The position numbers and the translations under genes are program-made. 31,606 nt of DNA from Verrucolacustris sp044348085 (GTDB taxonomy: Bacteria > Verrucomicrobiota > Verrucomicrobiia > Methylacidiphilales > Verrucolacustridaceae), in assembly GCA_044348085.1 (NCBI GenBank), contig JBIKTM010000022.1:1-31606 (forward strand), read 5' to 3'. The notes under the pieces are model-generated. The model saw nothing but the letters and a program-made list of their open reading frames with translations, was not told where the DNA came from and ran no database searches. Of this stretch, positions 1 through 8,960 are shown one piece after another; within the stretch, counting starts at the first letter, position 1; every line of letters starts with the position of its first letter.

Positions 1-715
1 TCAAAGTACCACCGGAATTGATGGTGATTGCCCCTGCCCCGTCACCCAAGGAAGTAGACCGAATTGAGGTCAATCGGCCACCATTGATGGTGATGGGGCC
101 ACTGAAGGTGTTTGACCACCATCCATCCCCCGGGTCGAGATTCACCGTGCCACCACCGGTCTTGATCAGGCCGTTCGTACCAGCGAGAACAGTTTTAATA
201 GTGCTGGTCGTTCCTGCGGCGGCATTGATCGTCGCGTTGGCCCCGGCCAATGTAACGACGGCTTCCGGAGGACTGGTGAATAAAAGGGTTGTATTGGCGT
301 TGAATGTGATGTTGTTGACGTAGATGTTGGAGCCGCCAGAAACGGTCGCGTTTGCCCCACTACTGAAGATCGCGGTGTTTCCAGAACCATTGGTGATGTC
401 CCACGGGGTTCCAGAAACGCCGGACCAGTTGATGGCGGATGTGCTCCAAGTCGCACCGCTGGTGCCGGTCCACGTGCCATCGGCCGCTTGAACAATCTGT
501 GGCGCGAAAAGCCCAGACAGAAGAATGGAGATCCCTAAAGACAAGAGCAGGCTTGTAAACCGTGAAGTGTGAATCGTTTTTTTTGTAAGTGATTTGCTTT
601 TAGATTCTGCGTTTAATTTTCTCGTCAACGGCAACGTATGATTGCCGATTGATGTTGATCCTGCATGGAGAAGTTTAGAAAGCGCTGAAACGATACCGTT
701 TCTTAAATCACTCAT
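1..715 (-). CDS. Autotransporter-associated beta-strand repeat protein (5' part, runs off window)
   Basis: Open minus-strand frame from ATG at 715 to the window edge, about 238 codons, with no stop. A basic, Ser/Thr/Lys-rich leader of about 55 residues precedes a hydrophobic segment (about residues 59-75, rich in L, S, I and G) ending in FAPQIVQA. This resembles the extended signal peptides of large secreted or autotransported proteins. The mature part opens with GTWTGTSGATWSTSAINW and continues with short Gly/Asn/Thr repeats such as NNITFNANTTLLF, LAGANATINAAAG, LIKTGGGTVNL and GGRLTSIRSTSLGDGAGAI. These are the turns of autotransporter-associated beta-strand repeats, predicted to form a beta-helix at the cell surface. 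The length and any C-terminal barrel or sorting domain lie outside the window. The cargo function is unknown. An AT-rich stretch and no strong Shine-Dalgarno precede the ATG. Confidence 0.8.
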   Translation of the reverse strand, partial: MSDLRNGIVSALSKLLHAGSTSIGNHTLPLTRKLNAESKSKSLTKKTIHTSRFTSLLLSLGISILLSGLFAPQIVQAADGTWTGTSGATWSTSAINWSGVSGTPWDITNGSGNTAIFSSGANATVSGGSNIYVNNITFNANTTLLFTSPPEAVVTLAGANATINAAAGTTSTIKTVLAGTNGLIKTGGGTVNLDPGDGWWSNTFSGPITINGGRLTSIRSTSLGDGAGAITINSGGTL

Positions 716-812
716 GATTGGAATATAATTCAAGCAAATTGGAAACACCTTAACTTAAGAGCCAGAAACCGTTGTACCCGTGCCAACGCGTGAAACGGAA
801 GAAATTCAAGTT

Positions 813-1721
813 TTAGCCCCGCTGACCATCCTTTTTGAACTGGCTGGGGGACATGCCGAACTCTTTGTGGTACAAAGAGCTGAAGTAATTACTGTCGTTA
901 AAACCGCAGGCAAAGGCGACCTGTGTGACCGAGGCATTTGTGGTCAAGAGCATCGAGGCCGCTTTTTGGAGGCGCAGTTTTTTGAGATATTCCATTGGAG
1001 CCACGCCGATGGCCTGTTCAAACAACCGAAAGAAGTGTCGCCGGGAAACCTGACTGTGGCTGACAATGTCCTCGATGGTGATGGGATCGGAAAAATGTTC
1101 TTCAATGAACCCCATGGCTCGGCTCACTCGATGACCGGCGGCAACACTTCCCGACGACTCCCACGGCCGGCTCTGTCTGCGCAGCATGGTGATGATGAGA
1201 AGAAAATAAGCCAGTGCCGCGATGCGATTTTCTGTCTTCTGGCCCTCCAACTCCGTCTCCATGCGGCGCACCTTGTCGAGAAGGAGGGCGAAATCGGAAG
1301 AGCCTAAATGCTGGCACTCCCCCTCCGTCTCGCCGGGCTTCCAGCTCGGCCCGACAGACACAAGGGATTCATGCCGCATCCAGTCGGCGAGGGCGGGGTG
1401 GACGGAACCGACGTAAGCTGGATCAAAGACGATGTTGATGACATCTAGCGACCGGGTTTCCAGATAGGCATGCCTCTGCCCACGACTCAGGACAAATACA
1501 TCTCCCACACGGATCGGGAGCGTCCGCCGGCCAAAGGACATCAAACCCGAACCACGGTAAACGATGACAATTTCCCAAAACTCGTGCCGGTGGCAGGGAT
1601 AGGCAGGATGATTGGTAGCCCGAACGACCGCAAGGGGACGGGCGTGCTTCTTAGGTAGATCTGACCAGTGCAGAACGGTTAGCCGGGAGTCCCCGGTGCG
1701 GGATGGTTTAACGGTTCTCAT
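813..1721 (-). CDS. AraC-family transcriptional regulator (RhaS/RhaR-like)
   Basis: 302-residue one-component regulator. An N-terminal cupin-type sensor (about 30-100) carries the HRHEFWEIVIVYRGSG stretch and a GDVFVLSRGQRH strand, as in sugar-sensing AraC proteins. The C-terminal double helix-turn-helix (about 200-298) includes SQVSRRHFFRLFEQAIG and the family signature around VAFACGFNDSNYFSSLYHKEFG followed by PSQFKK. The sensor resembles the RhaR/RhaS arrangement, so L-rhamnose or a related glycoside is a reasonable inducer guess, which is inference. It is encoded alone, 97 bp upstream of the beta-strand repeat gene and 331 bp downstream of the glycosidase run on the same strand, so it may control either. 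ATG at 1721 is the only start that keeps the whole sensor domain. Family assignment is firm; the target genes are not. Confidence 0.93.
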   Translation of the reverse strand: MRTVKPSRTGDSRLTVLHWSDLPKKHARPLAVVRATNHPAYPCHRHEFWEIVIVYRGSGLMSFGRRTLPIRVGDVFVLSRGQRHAYLETRSLDVINIVFDPAYVGSVHPALADWMRHESLVSVGPSWKPGETEGECQHLGSSDFALLLDKVRRMETELEGQKTENRIAALAYFLLIITMLRRQSRPWESSGSVAAGHRVSRAMGFIEEHFSDPITIEDIVSHSQVSRRHFFRLFEQAIGVAPMEYLKKLRLQKAASMLLTTNASVTQVAFACGFNDSNYFSSLYHKEFGMSPSQFKKDGQRG

Positions 1722-2052
1722 GGAAGGTAACCCCTAGAGAGAAATCCTCGAATTCACCCAAGCCTTCCAATGGGATGGGAAACCAGACCGCTTGGAAACA
1801 TCCCCGAAATTGCCCTAATCCAACACCCACGGCAAACACGTGCCAAAGAAAGGAAAAAGGTTTGGAATGTGGATTATCAGTCCGAAAACGGAGTAAAGGC
1901 TGGAAAAAAGCCGAGACCAATGACCAAGTATGATAGATCACCAATCCCGACTATGGCACAAAAGCACTAATGTAGCCTTGTAGAATATGCCAAGACCTAC
2001 TGTTTAAGTGCCAAAAGGCATTTTTATAAAGATACCAATCGTAACTCTTTTT
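1722..2052. other. Intergenic stretch, no gene seen
   Basis: 331 bp between the AraC gene and the small exported protein gene. No convincing coding frame in either direction. Near 2006-2023 there is a 7-bp stem (one G-T pair) around an AAAA loop followed by T residues on the plus strand. It has the shape of a weak intrinsic terminator, but points away from the neighbouring minus-strand genes. The AraC promoter must lie in the left part; no clear -35/-10 pair stands out. Confidence 0.5.
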
Positions 2053-2691
2053 TCAGGGGGTGACTTTCATTTTCCAATCGGAAGCGGTTAAGACGGGATA
2101 GCCACTGAGCTGCTGGCGGGTCTGAACCTGCAACATGAGTTGCAGGTCCTTGCCCACATCCTCCCGCCGAACGCGATAACTGACGGTCAACTCCTGCCAA
2201 TCTTTTTCGCGGATGGAAGCGAACTCAAAATCCTGCATGCCTTTAAGCCCCTGCACCGGGATATCGCCAAGATAGAACCCACTCTCCTTGGGTAAATATA
2301 GGTCCTTTATACGATCAGGCTGCCCACCGTGCCAGCCTAAGAGCCCCGTGAAGGTGACGGTTTTTCCCACGTCCTTTTCCGTAACAGTTCCCACTGGCCA
2401 CATAATTCGGCTAACGATGCTGCGAAGGTAAGGATTTTGTTCTGTCGGATTTGGCTGCCATGCGCTCGCGTTAAGCTGGCCGAAATGCTTCCCACCCTTT
2501 TCAGACATTCCTTCCTCACCACGCTTTCGGATGTCCTCTGGATTGATGCCCCACTGATACTGAAAAGAACCGGGGCCCCATTGCGCGGGAATAGAAAAAT
2601 CTTCCTGCCGATCCTTCAACTGGGCCTGGCAAGACCAAGATCCGATTCCGCCAACCAACATTAAAAGGAGCGAAAGTAAATATGGTTTCAT
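2053..2691 (-). CDS. Small exported protein of unknown function
   Basis: About 212 residues from ATG at 2691, chosen because it begins a clean signal peptide (MKPYLLSLLLMLVGGIGSW, then a cleavage region SCQAQ). An upstream in-frame ATG at 2745 would put 18 charged residues in front of the signal. The mature protein is a predicted beta-rich single domain with no motif I recognise. It has regions such as GKTVTFTGLLGWHGG and KDWQELTVSYRVRREDVGKDLQLMLQVQ that read like a jelly-roll carbohydrate-binding or accessory module: a description of physical displacement in beta strands, with paired Trp and Gly. It is the last gene of the minus-strand glycosidase run, about 107 bp after the GH2 gene, and is probably co-transcribed. 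I do not assign a function; an accessory sugar-binding role is only a guess from context. Confidence 0.6.
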   Translation of the reverse strand: MKPYLLSLLLMLVGGIGSWSCQAQLKDRQEDFSIPAQWGPGSFQYQWGINPEDIRKRGEEGMSEKGGKHFGQLNASAWQPNPTEQNPYLRSIVSRIMWPVGTVTEKDVGKTVTFTGLLGWHGGQPDRIKDLYLPKESGFYLGDIPVQGLKGMQDFEFASIREKDWQELTVSYRVRREDVGKDLQLMLQVQTRQQLSGYPVLTASDWKMKVTP

Positions 2692-2797
2692 GGATTTCTT
2701 ATAGTGCCTTCTTCGAAAGCAAACCAGCCTTGGCTGATGTGCCAAGAGTTACTGCGCAGGTGCCAGCAGCAAGCAACGTCACCACCCGCGTCCCGGG

Positions 2798-4897
2798 TCA
2801 AGGCGCAGTCCAGACACACTCGTCGCTGAACTCCCTGCCGGCAAAGCGGGCTGTTGTGGTGAACCGATTTGCTCCTGAAGAAAGCGGAACGTCTTTCCAA
2901 ACAAAGACGCGATCGCCGGCGCGTGCGGGTTTTCCGATTTGTTTGCCGTTCACCGCAAGGCCCACTTGTTCCGCGTTGGAGTAAACCTTCACATCCGTCG
3001 CATTGCCTGAACGTTCTGTGAAACGGCGACTGGTGATGTACAACACCGGCTGATCGCTCCAATTCGCCTTGTAAAAATAAAAAGCGTCTTTTTTCAGCGA
3101 GCGGTCACTGGTAACGAGGCCCTTGTCGTTGCGGCACATCACACCCCCTTCGTTGCGACCGGCAGACACAAAGTCGAACATGTTCCAAATGAAACTCCCC
3201 CAAATAAAAGGCCGCTCTTGGATGGCAGCCAAAGCCTTCTCGTGGACGACATTTTGCCACTCCTCCGGATGCCACTGTCCTGTCGTGTCCTGCGGTTGCC
3301 GGCAATTTTCCTCGTGCTGGAATGGATTCGCTCCCGCGCCGTATTCGCTGATGCAGATGCCACCGCTACGACTGGTGTGACGCACTTGGTCGAACATCGG
3401 TCCCGCGTCCTCCGCACTTCCAAAATACCATCCCGGATAAAGATTCCAGCCGAGGAGATCTGGAATTTTAGCCTGTTTAGGACGCTTCAGAAAAAGTTCG
3501 GGGTCGGTCGGACGCGGCACCACCTTGCCTCCGCCCCACACGTTGGAATCCTGCGCGCCAATGGTGGGCCGCGTGGGATCCTCCCCATGCGCGACGATTT
3601 GCAGATCCTGCAGAAGGCGGTGAGTGTCCGCGGTCGTGGGTTGGAGTTCGTTGAACAGACCCCAGACGAAGATTGATGAGTGGTTCACGTTCTGGCGGAT
3701 GAGATCGATGAGTTGGCCTCGCGTGGTTTCGGCGAAAGCCGGACTGGGAGTGATAAAGAGTACCAACGGAATCTCCGCCCACACCAAAACGCCGGCCTCG
3801 TCGCAGAGCGAATAAAATTCGTCGCTATGCTGGTAATGGGCGCAACGGACGGTATTTGCGCCCATTTCCAAAATCAAAGCCAGATCCCGCTTGTGATCGG
3901 CACGGGTCAGGGCCCAGCCTTTGTTCCAGACATCCTGGTGACGGCAGACTCCGCGAATCGGATAGGGTTTGCCATTGAGAAAGAATCCCTTGTCCGGATC
4001 GACGTGAAAGGAGCGCAGACCGAGGCGCTGCTCTATGGCATCGAGAACCTCGTTCTTGTGCGTCAGTTCAGCGACCGCCTTGTAGAGATATGGATCGTCG
4101 CGCCCGCGCCAGAGGCGCGGCTTTGTCACTTTGAGTTGCAATCGATAGGGAGGAGTGATGCCGGTCTCGACGTGAACCTCGCGTGCTTCCTGCGCAACGA
4201 CCCGACCTTTGGCATCGCACAACTTCACGGTTAAGGTGCGCTGCGCCGGGGCCTTGCCTCCATTGGACACATACGCCGTCACGTCGATGACCGCTTCCTC
4301 GTCCGACACCGCGCTCTGCAGCCACGTTACGCCCGGCGAAGCGTGATCGACCGGCGTGAAGCAGACCTCATCGGTCACCAGCAAATGCACGGGACGGTAG
4401 AGGCCGCCGAACATGCAGAAGTCGCCGGCCAGGGGCGCGATGTCTGGCTCGGGCGCATTGCTGACGCGGACCGCGAGGACGTTTTTGCCGACAGGCCCGA
4501 GCGCATCGGTGATTTCATGGCAGAACGTGCTGAACGCGCCGCGGTGCTGCCCGAGCTTGTCACCGTTCAAAAAAACATCCGCCACAGAGCCCGCTGCCTC
4601 GAACCGCAGGAAGTAGCGTTTGCCCTGCTTGCGCTGCAAATCGAGCCCACGACGATACCAGCCGGGTCCGCGGTAATAATCCTTCGACACCTGCGCCTCG
4701 TCCCATCCCCAACAATGCGGCAACGAAATCTCCAGCGATTCCCGATCGGGAAAGACAGCCTGCGCCGCGCCTGCCTCCTCGCCTTTGAAAAACCGCCAAC
4801 CGTTTGCCAAAGAGCGGTCTTGTCTCGCCTGCGTTTCCACAACCCCCACGGCGAGCATCGTAACGGTAATCAGAACAACTGCGGGAGGGTGACGCAT
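2798..4897 (-). CDS. Exported glycoside hydrolase family 2 (beta-galactosidase/beta-glucuronidase type)
   Basis: 699 residues with an N-terminal signal peptide (about 1-25). Domain order is typical of GH2. A sugar-binding jelly roll (about 30-175) contains GPGWYRRGLDL and ADVFLNGDKLGQHRGAFSTF. An immunoglobulin-like domain follows (about 185-295), then the TIM barrel (about 300-600) starting FFLNGKPYPIRGVCRHQD. The acid/base is the Glu of WGLFNELQP (about E417) and the nucleophile is the Glu of ICISEYGAGANP (about E518). The tail (about 610-699) with DVKVYSNAEQVGLAVNGKQIG matches the C-terminal DUF4982-like sandwich of many GH2 enzymes. Retaining exo-hydrolysis of a beta-linked terminal sugar outside the cytoplasm is expected; galactose, glucuronic acid or another sugar cannot be settled by eye. 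It starts 8 bp after the GH116 stop, so the two are almost certainly co-transcribed. Confidence 0.93.
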   Translation of the reverse strand: MRHPPAVVLITVTMLAVGVVETQARQDRSLANGWRFFKGEEAGAAQAVFPDRESLEISLPHCWGWDEAQVSKDYYRGPGWYRRGLDLQRKQGKRYFLRFEAAGSVADVFLNGDKLGQHRGAFSTFCHEITDALGPVGKNVLAVRVSNAPEPDIAPLAGDFCMFGGLYRPVHLLVTDEVCFTPVDHASPGVTWLQSAVSDEEAVIDVTAYVSNGGKAPAQRTLTVKLCDAKGRVVAQEAREVHVETGITPPYRLQLKVTKPRLWRGRDDPYLYKAVAELTHKNEVLDAIEQRLGLRSFHVDPDKGFFLNGKPYPIRGVCRHQDVWNKGWALTRADHKRDLALILEMGANTVRCAHYQHSDEFYSLCDEAGVLVWAEIPLVLFITPSPAFAETTRGQLIDLIRQNVNHSSIFVWGLFNELQPTTADTHRLLQDLQIVAHGEDPTRPTIGAQDSNVWGGGKVVPRPTDPELFLKRPKQAKIPDLLGWNLYPGWYFGSAEDAGPMFDQVRHTSRSGGICISEYGAGANPFQHEENCRQPQDTTGQWHPEEWQNVVHEKALAAIQERPFIWGSFIWNMFDFVSAGRNEGGVMCRNDKGLVTSDRSLKKDAFYFYKANWSDQPVLYITSRRFTERSGNATDVKVYSNAEQVGLAVNGKQIGKPARAGDRVFVWKDVPLSSGANRFTTTARFAGREFSDECVWTAP

Positions 4898-4905
4898 CTG
4901 AAAAC

Positions 4906-7900
4906 TCAGCTACCCGCAGAGATGGTGATTTCAAGTTTCTGTCCCGCATCGACAGTGATCTCGGGATCAAAAACAACAAGTGCCGAGCCGTCTTTCTCGG
5001 ACAGCGAGGCGGCGAGACTTTTTCCGTCGAGCGTGACGGACACTTTGTGAGGCGCCTTGGCATAAGGGGAAACCAGAGAGATGGTGCGCAGCGGCACCTT
5101 GCCGTATTTCACCGCAAGCTCTGCATGCATCGATCCGTCGGTGATCTTCTGGCTATAACTACCCCACCCCTTTGCCGCCGTGAAGGCAGCTTTGAAGTTT
5201 TCCGGTCTCAGTTTGGGCGCAAATCCAATATGCTGCTTTGGACCGTGGTACGTGAAGCCGGTGATCGCGATGAAGGCTCCGTAGCTGGCCATCGAACGAC
5301 CGTAGTGATCTCCACACTCCACTTCGTTGAAGGGATTTCGTTTGTTGCCGTCATAGCGTTCATCGAGGGTCTTCATCACAGCCATGCCCTCCTTCACCAT
5401 CCCTTCGGCGATCATGTGGGCGGCCACTTGGGATTCAAAGCCGTTCATGGTCTCGTTCAGGTAGCAGGCAAAGCCGGAATAAATTCCAAATGGTGTATTC
5501 CTTCCCAGCGCGTTGGCTGTCATTACAACCCCCCCCTCCCCATCGGCGTAGTAAGGCCGCCCCTTGGGATCGGCCTGGGCATCGTAAGCGTCCAGGTTAC
5601 GGGTGAAGTTATATTTCCAAATCGAGTTTAGGGCGGAGCGGGTGGTGTTCTCATTAAGCACCCTCCCCATCCCCACCTGCCAAGCCCACCCCTGACCCAT
5701 CACCTGGTCGATGTGGACCGTCTCATAGGCGCCAAGTTTTTTTGGGTTTGCAGGATCCGGAGTCTGAATGAACCACTCGCCATTGAAGAGTTTGGCATCC
5801 ATCCCGGCTCTCCCCTTTTCCGCCCTCTTATGGCAATCGGTCGCAAACTCCTGATCGCCCATTTCCAAAGCCATCTGTTCGCCGGCTTTGAGTGCGGCGA
5901 TATAAAGACTGCTGATCCATGGGATCACTCCATGCCACGGCTCATCCAACGTGGTCAGCATAGGGGTGTCTAGTAATCCGTCCCCGTCACGGTCACACGA
6001 GTTGGCGTAGTCGATCGATTTTTTAACGCGTGGCCAAATGCGCTTGAGCATCTGGTTCTCGGGATTCGTCTGATGAGCACGCAACACCGCAAGAATCACA
6101 CCGCAGTGACCGTCAATCGCGCTATCGCCACCGACCTCGCCGCGGTACGCCATCGATCCATCTGGCTTGAATCCGAATCCGTACCAGACACGTTCGATCG
6201 CATCCTGCTCCAACTCTGGGAACATTCGGGCATGAGCTTGGGCGTAGTGCCAAACGTGATTGGGATGCCCAGCACAGCTCCGGATCCCCTCGTAGGTGTA
6301 GAATCGTCCATCGGCAAAACGGTAACTGGTCGGTGAAGCCAAGGAACCCAGCGGAATGAAAGTCCGCTCAAGAAACCAGTACGGAAGGGTTGAGTCGTAC
6401 CACGTGGTATTCCATAGCCGGGTCTCTGCATTTAATCGTTGGTAATTTTTCGCAATATGGGAGGCCACCTCGGCCGCAGTCTTGAAGCGCTTGGCGTACT
6501 GGTGACCAGTCTCGGCTCCCTTTACTGTTTCGATCGTGTTGGCGAAATACCAAGAAATTACAAAAGGCAACGTGCCGACCGCCTTCGGCGCAAGGCTCAG
6601 AGACTGGGTAACTCCACCGACCAGCGGCTTGTCCCTCGGGGAGGTGGCGGACGCGGGACCCGCCGCACGGAATACAGAATGCTCCGGTGGTGCAGATAGT
6701 TGCGCACTTCCACCGCTGGAAGTCCCACCAATGGACGCCAATGCCATGCTGCCCCAATCGCGCTGTTTCTCGAGCGGGGTCACCATGTCGCGAAAGACAA
6801 TCTGGTCGACGCTGACATGGCCCCAGACTCCGCCGTCGAACTGATCGACGATCTCGATTCTAGCTGTTTTTCCCGCCAACGCCTTTACATCAAAGGTAGC
6901 CTCCCGCATGGCACTACTGGTTGGGCCGCTCGCAGTATGGACCACCTTTCCATCGACCAGAAGCCGCACAGCAGTCTCCGCATGCGGACCCCCACCGATG
7001 AGAAAGGTGATGAAGTTACGCTCGATAGTGAAGGGCTTACTCGTCAACTTGCCCTTAGCGGAATCGCGAGTCACCGAGTCCCTCGCCGGGTCCGGAGGTG
7101 TTCCCAGATACCCCGGCGCCGAAGCGTGCGAGTTGACGGCACGCTCACCTTTTATCGCGGTTTCGCCGACATGGGCAGGAACATCCTTTTTCGAAACCGG
7201 TCCGTTTCCAAACGCTGTCCCCTCCACTTCCCAGCCTTCGTAGGTTGGCTTTTCAAAATCTTCAAAGACAACATCAGGGCGAACCGATTTCCCCCCAGAC
7301 GGATCCACTGCCTCACTAACCACCATGACGAGCCCCTTTCCCGAAATCACCGAATTGGTGCGAAGAACCCCCGGGTAGATTTCGATCGTGTCGATGAGCA
7401 CCGGGTTTTCCAGCCAACCGCCAATTTGCACCTCCACCAGCTTGGTGGATGTGTTTTCTACCCGATAACTCAGAATGGTGGCGGGATAGCTCGAGTCGTC
7501 GTAGTTGAGCGGACAAAAGGGCGAGTAGCCTTCCAGAGTCACCTTCACCGGACAGTCCGGATCCGAGTAGTTCACCGTGCCAAAGGGATAGGCACCGGTG
7601 AAAACCACCTCTTTCCAACCCTTCCGATCAAGAGAGCGAATCTGCTCTTTCCCATCAAGCGTGACCTTTATTGCGAAGCCCTGAGCGAAGGGGGATGGTT
7701 GGTCTCGGATCGGGTCGATGTAGTTCCCCCCCTGCCAGACTTCGATTCCCTTCGGGCGCTGGTGCCACGAGCGATCCTTGTACTGGATCATCCGGGGCAT
7801 CACGCCGTTTAGAGGTCGGTTGAAGATGTCCCAGTTCCAAAGTTTTCCGTCCCCTCCGAGGTAGACAACGGCTCCAGTAGTGAGGCCCCCCACAGGCATA

Positions 7901-8115
7901 CCGATGTTCATTAGGGCATCGCCGGTGTAACTGCGGGGCGATCCACGCTCAAAGAGGGATTTCTCCCATTCCGGGGAAAGATTCTTATCGGCGGGAATAA
8001 CTTTCGACCAAGCCTCGGTCGGGAGCTTTTTGAACTGATTCGTGCTTTCAGTAGCCGGAAGCGCTGAAACCAACACCGTTAGCATAAAAAAAAGGAAGAT
8101 TCGTAAGATGCTCAT
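4906..8115 (-). CDS. Exported GH116-type glycosidase (GBA2-like) with an inserted lectin-like module
   Basis: About 1069 residues from ATG at 8115. An upstream TTG at 8154 overlapping the previous stop (TTGA) is possible, but puts 13 residues before the signal peptide MSILRIFLFFMLTVLVSA. The N-terminal beta domain begins GDALMNIGMPVGGLTTGAVVYLGGDGKLWNWDIFN, in the manner of the GBA2/DUF608 pair. The C-terminal (alpha/alpha)6 domain runs from about residue 560. By analogy with GH116, the nucleophile candidate is the Glu of FYTYEGIRSC (about 609) and the acid/base candidate is the Asp of TTLDEPWHG (about 724). A DRDGDGLLD loop (about 708-716) may bind Ca2+. Between the catalytic halves lies an extra beta module (about 283-444: DFEKPTYEGWEVEGTAFG through GGVWGHVSVDQIVF). 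The likely activity is beta-glucosidase or beta-xylosidase on glycosides. GH2 follows directly. Confidence 0.88.
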   Translation of the reverse strand: MSILRIFLFFMLTVLVSALPATESTNQFKKLPTEAWSKVIPADKNLSPEWEKSLFERGSPRSYTGDALMNIGMPVGGLTTGAVVYLGGDGKLWNWDIFNRPLNGVMPRMIQYKDRSWHQRPKGIEVWQGGNYIDPIRDQPSPFAQGFAIKVTLDGKEQIRSLDRKGWKEVVFTGAYPFGTVNYSDPDCPVKVTLEGYSPFCPLNYDDSSYPATILSYRVENTSTKLVEVQIGGWLENPVLIDTIEIYPGVLRTNSVISGKGLVMVVSEAVDPSGGKSVRPDVVFEDFEKPTYEGWEVEGTAFGNGPVSKKDVPAHVGETAIKGERAVNSHASAPGYLGTPPDPARDSVTRDSAKGKLTSKPFTIERNFITFLIGGGPHAETAVRLLVDGKVVHTASGPTSSAMREATFDVKALAGKTARIEIVDQFDGGVWGHVSVDQIVFRDMVTPLEKQRDWGSMALASIGGTSSGGSAQLSAPPEHSVFRAAGPASATSPRDKPLVGGVTQSLSLAPKAVGTLPFVISWYFANTIETVKGAETGHQYAKRFKTAAEVASHIAKNYQRLNAETRLWNTTWYDSTLPYWFLERTFIPLGSLASPTSYRFADGRFYTYEGIRSCAGHPNHVWHYAQAHARMFPELEQDAIERVWYGFGFKPDGSMAYRGEVGGDSAIDGHCGVILAVLRAHQTNPENQMLKRIWPRVKKSIDYANSCDRDGDGLLDTPMLTTLDEPWHGVIPWISSLYIAALKAGEQMALEMGDQEFATDCHKRAEKGRAGMDAKLFNGEWFIQTPDPANPKKLGAYETVHIDQVMGQGWAWQVGMGRVLNENTTRSALNSIWKYNFTRNLDAYDAQADPKGRPYYADGEGGVVMTANALGRNTPFGIYSGFACYLNETMNGFESQVAAHMIAEGMVKEGMAVMKTLDERYDGNKRNPFNEVECGDHYGRSMASYGAFIAITGFTYHGPKQHIGFAPKLRPENFKAAFTAAKGWGSYSQKITDGSMHAELAVKYGKVPLRTISLVSPYAKAPHKVSVTLDGKSLAASLSEKDGSALVVFDPEITVDAGQKLEITISAGS

Positions 8116-8150
8116 TAGAATAATCGAAGCCCAAGGGCCTGGCCCCTGGA

Positions 8151-8879
8151 TCAAGGAGTGAAATACAGCTGACGGGTCGCCTGATCCATCCCTTTCACGT
8201 CCAGTTTTTCCACATGACCATCAGCAAAAAGACAGGCCGCTTTGCCCCCGTGACGAGGGTCGAGGTAGTCGGGAGAACCCATCCCTTGTTTGGTAAAAAC
8301 TTCCCCGTCAAAACTCCATCCACCGGAATTGTTTCCGGTTGTTGAATTCATGCTACCCATGATGACTTTTTGAGACGGTCTTGAAATGTTATTTAAAGAG
8401 GTTGGCCTCTCGGCATCACTCCATACTCCGGGTATAATAGAAGAATTAACTCCGAAAGCTCCCATGGAATGTTGAGGACGGGTATTGGATTCCAAAATGG
8501 GGTCATAAAATATAGTTGGCAAAGGACGCTTCTTTGTTTGGGGAGGCTTCTCGTATACAAAACCAGGAATCGTCCCTTCGGCTAGGCTTCGGGAAAAGTA
8601 AACGAGCTGCCCAGAAAAAATTCTTCCCCAAACGGCCGCATAAGGTAGCTGGTTGTTGTTCTCCGCTGCATAATTCCCAACTAACCCCCCAATTTGCTGT
8701 AAGTGAGAAACCGCTTTAGCAGATTTAGCCGTGTTGATGCCTCCTTTGACCGCAGGAACCACTAAGGCTGCCAAGCCTCCAACAATGGCGATCACCACCA
8801 GAAGCTCTACCAAAGTGAAGGCACTGGGGGATTTTTTTATAGGTTGAGTCGTGGCGAATTGGTCGGGCCTGTCGTTCAC
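8151..8879 (-). CDS. Pseudopilin-like protein with prepilin leader and H-X9-DG motif
   Basis: 242 residues from GTG at 8879, the only start that includes the leader. The basic leader ends in SPSA, followed by FTLVELLVVIAIVGGLAALVVPAVKG. This is the class III prepilin cleavage and methylation signature, with Ala instead of the usual Gly before the cleaved Phe. The C-terminus has RHGGKAACLFADGHVEKL, a His-nine residues-Asp-Gly motif found in the large pseudopilin-like families of Planctomycetes, Lentisphaerae and Verrucomicrobia. Such proteins are membrane-anchored by the N-terminal helix and may assemble into type II secretion-like fibres. No prepilin peptidase or secretion gene is nearby. It sits between two exported glycosidase genes (81 bp after the propeller gene, 35 bp before the GH116 ATG), suggesting a role at the envelope in glycoside handling. 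That role is inferred from position only. Confidence 0.88.
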   Translation of the reverse strand: MNDRPDQFATTQPIKKSPSAFTLVELLVVIAIVGGLAALVVPAVKGGINTAKSAKAVSHLQQIGGLVGNYAAENNNQLPYAAVWGRIFSGQLVYFSRSLAEGTIPGFVYEKPPQTKKRPLPTIFYDPILESNTRPQHSMGAFGVNSSIIPGVWSDAERPTSLNNISRPSQKVIMGSMNSTTGNNSGGWSFDGEVFTKQGMGSPDYLDPRHGGKAACLFADGHVEKLDVKGMDQATRQLYFTP

Positions 8880-8960
8880 GATTTCAATTTACCCTAAAAG
8901 AAGGCTTTCGAAATACCTTGGGCTTAGTGACAGATGGTAGCAGAAAAATGCCATAGAAGA

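Noticed and set aside
2006..2025. Stem-loop with T tail on the plus strand as a terminator
   Set aside because: There is no plus-strand gene upstream for it to serve; kept only as a note in the intergenic entry.
6700..7812. Long plus-strand open frame (370 codons) opposite the GH116 gene
   Set aside because: Antisense to a well-supported glycosidase; its translation is low-complexity Arg/His/Pro-rich with no domain pattern.
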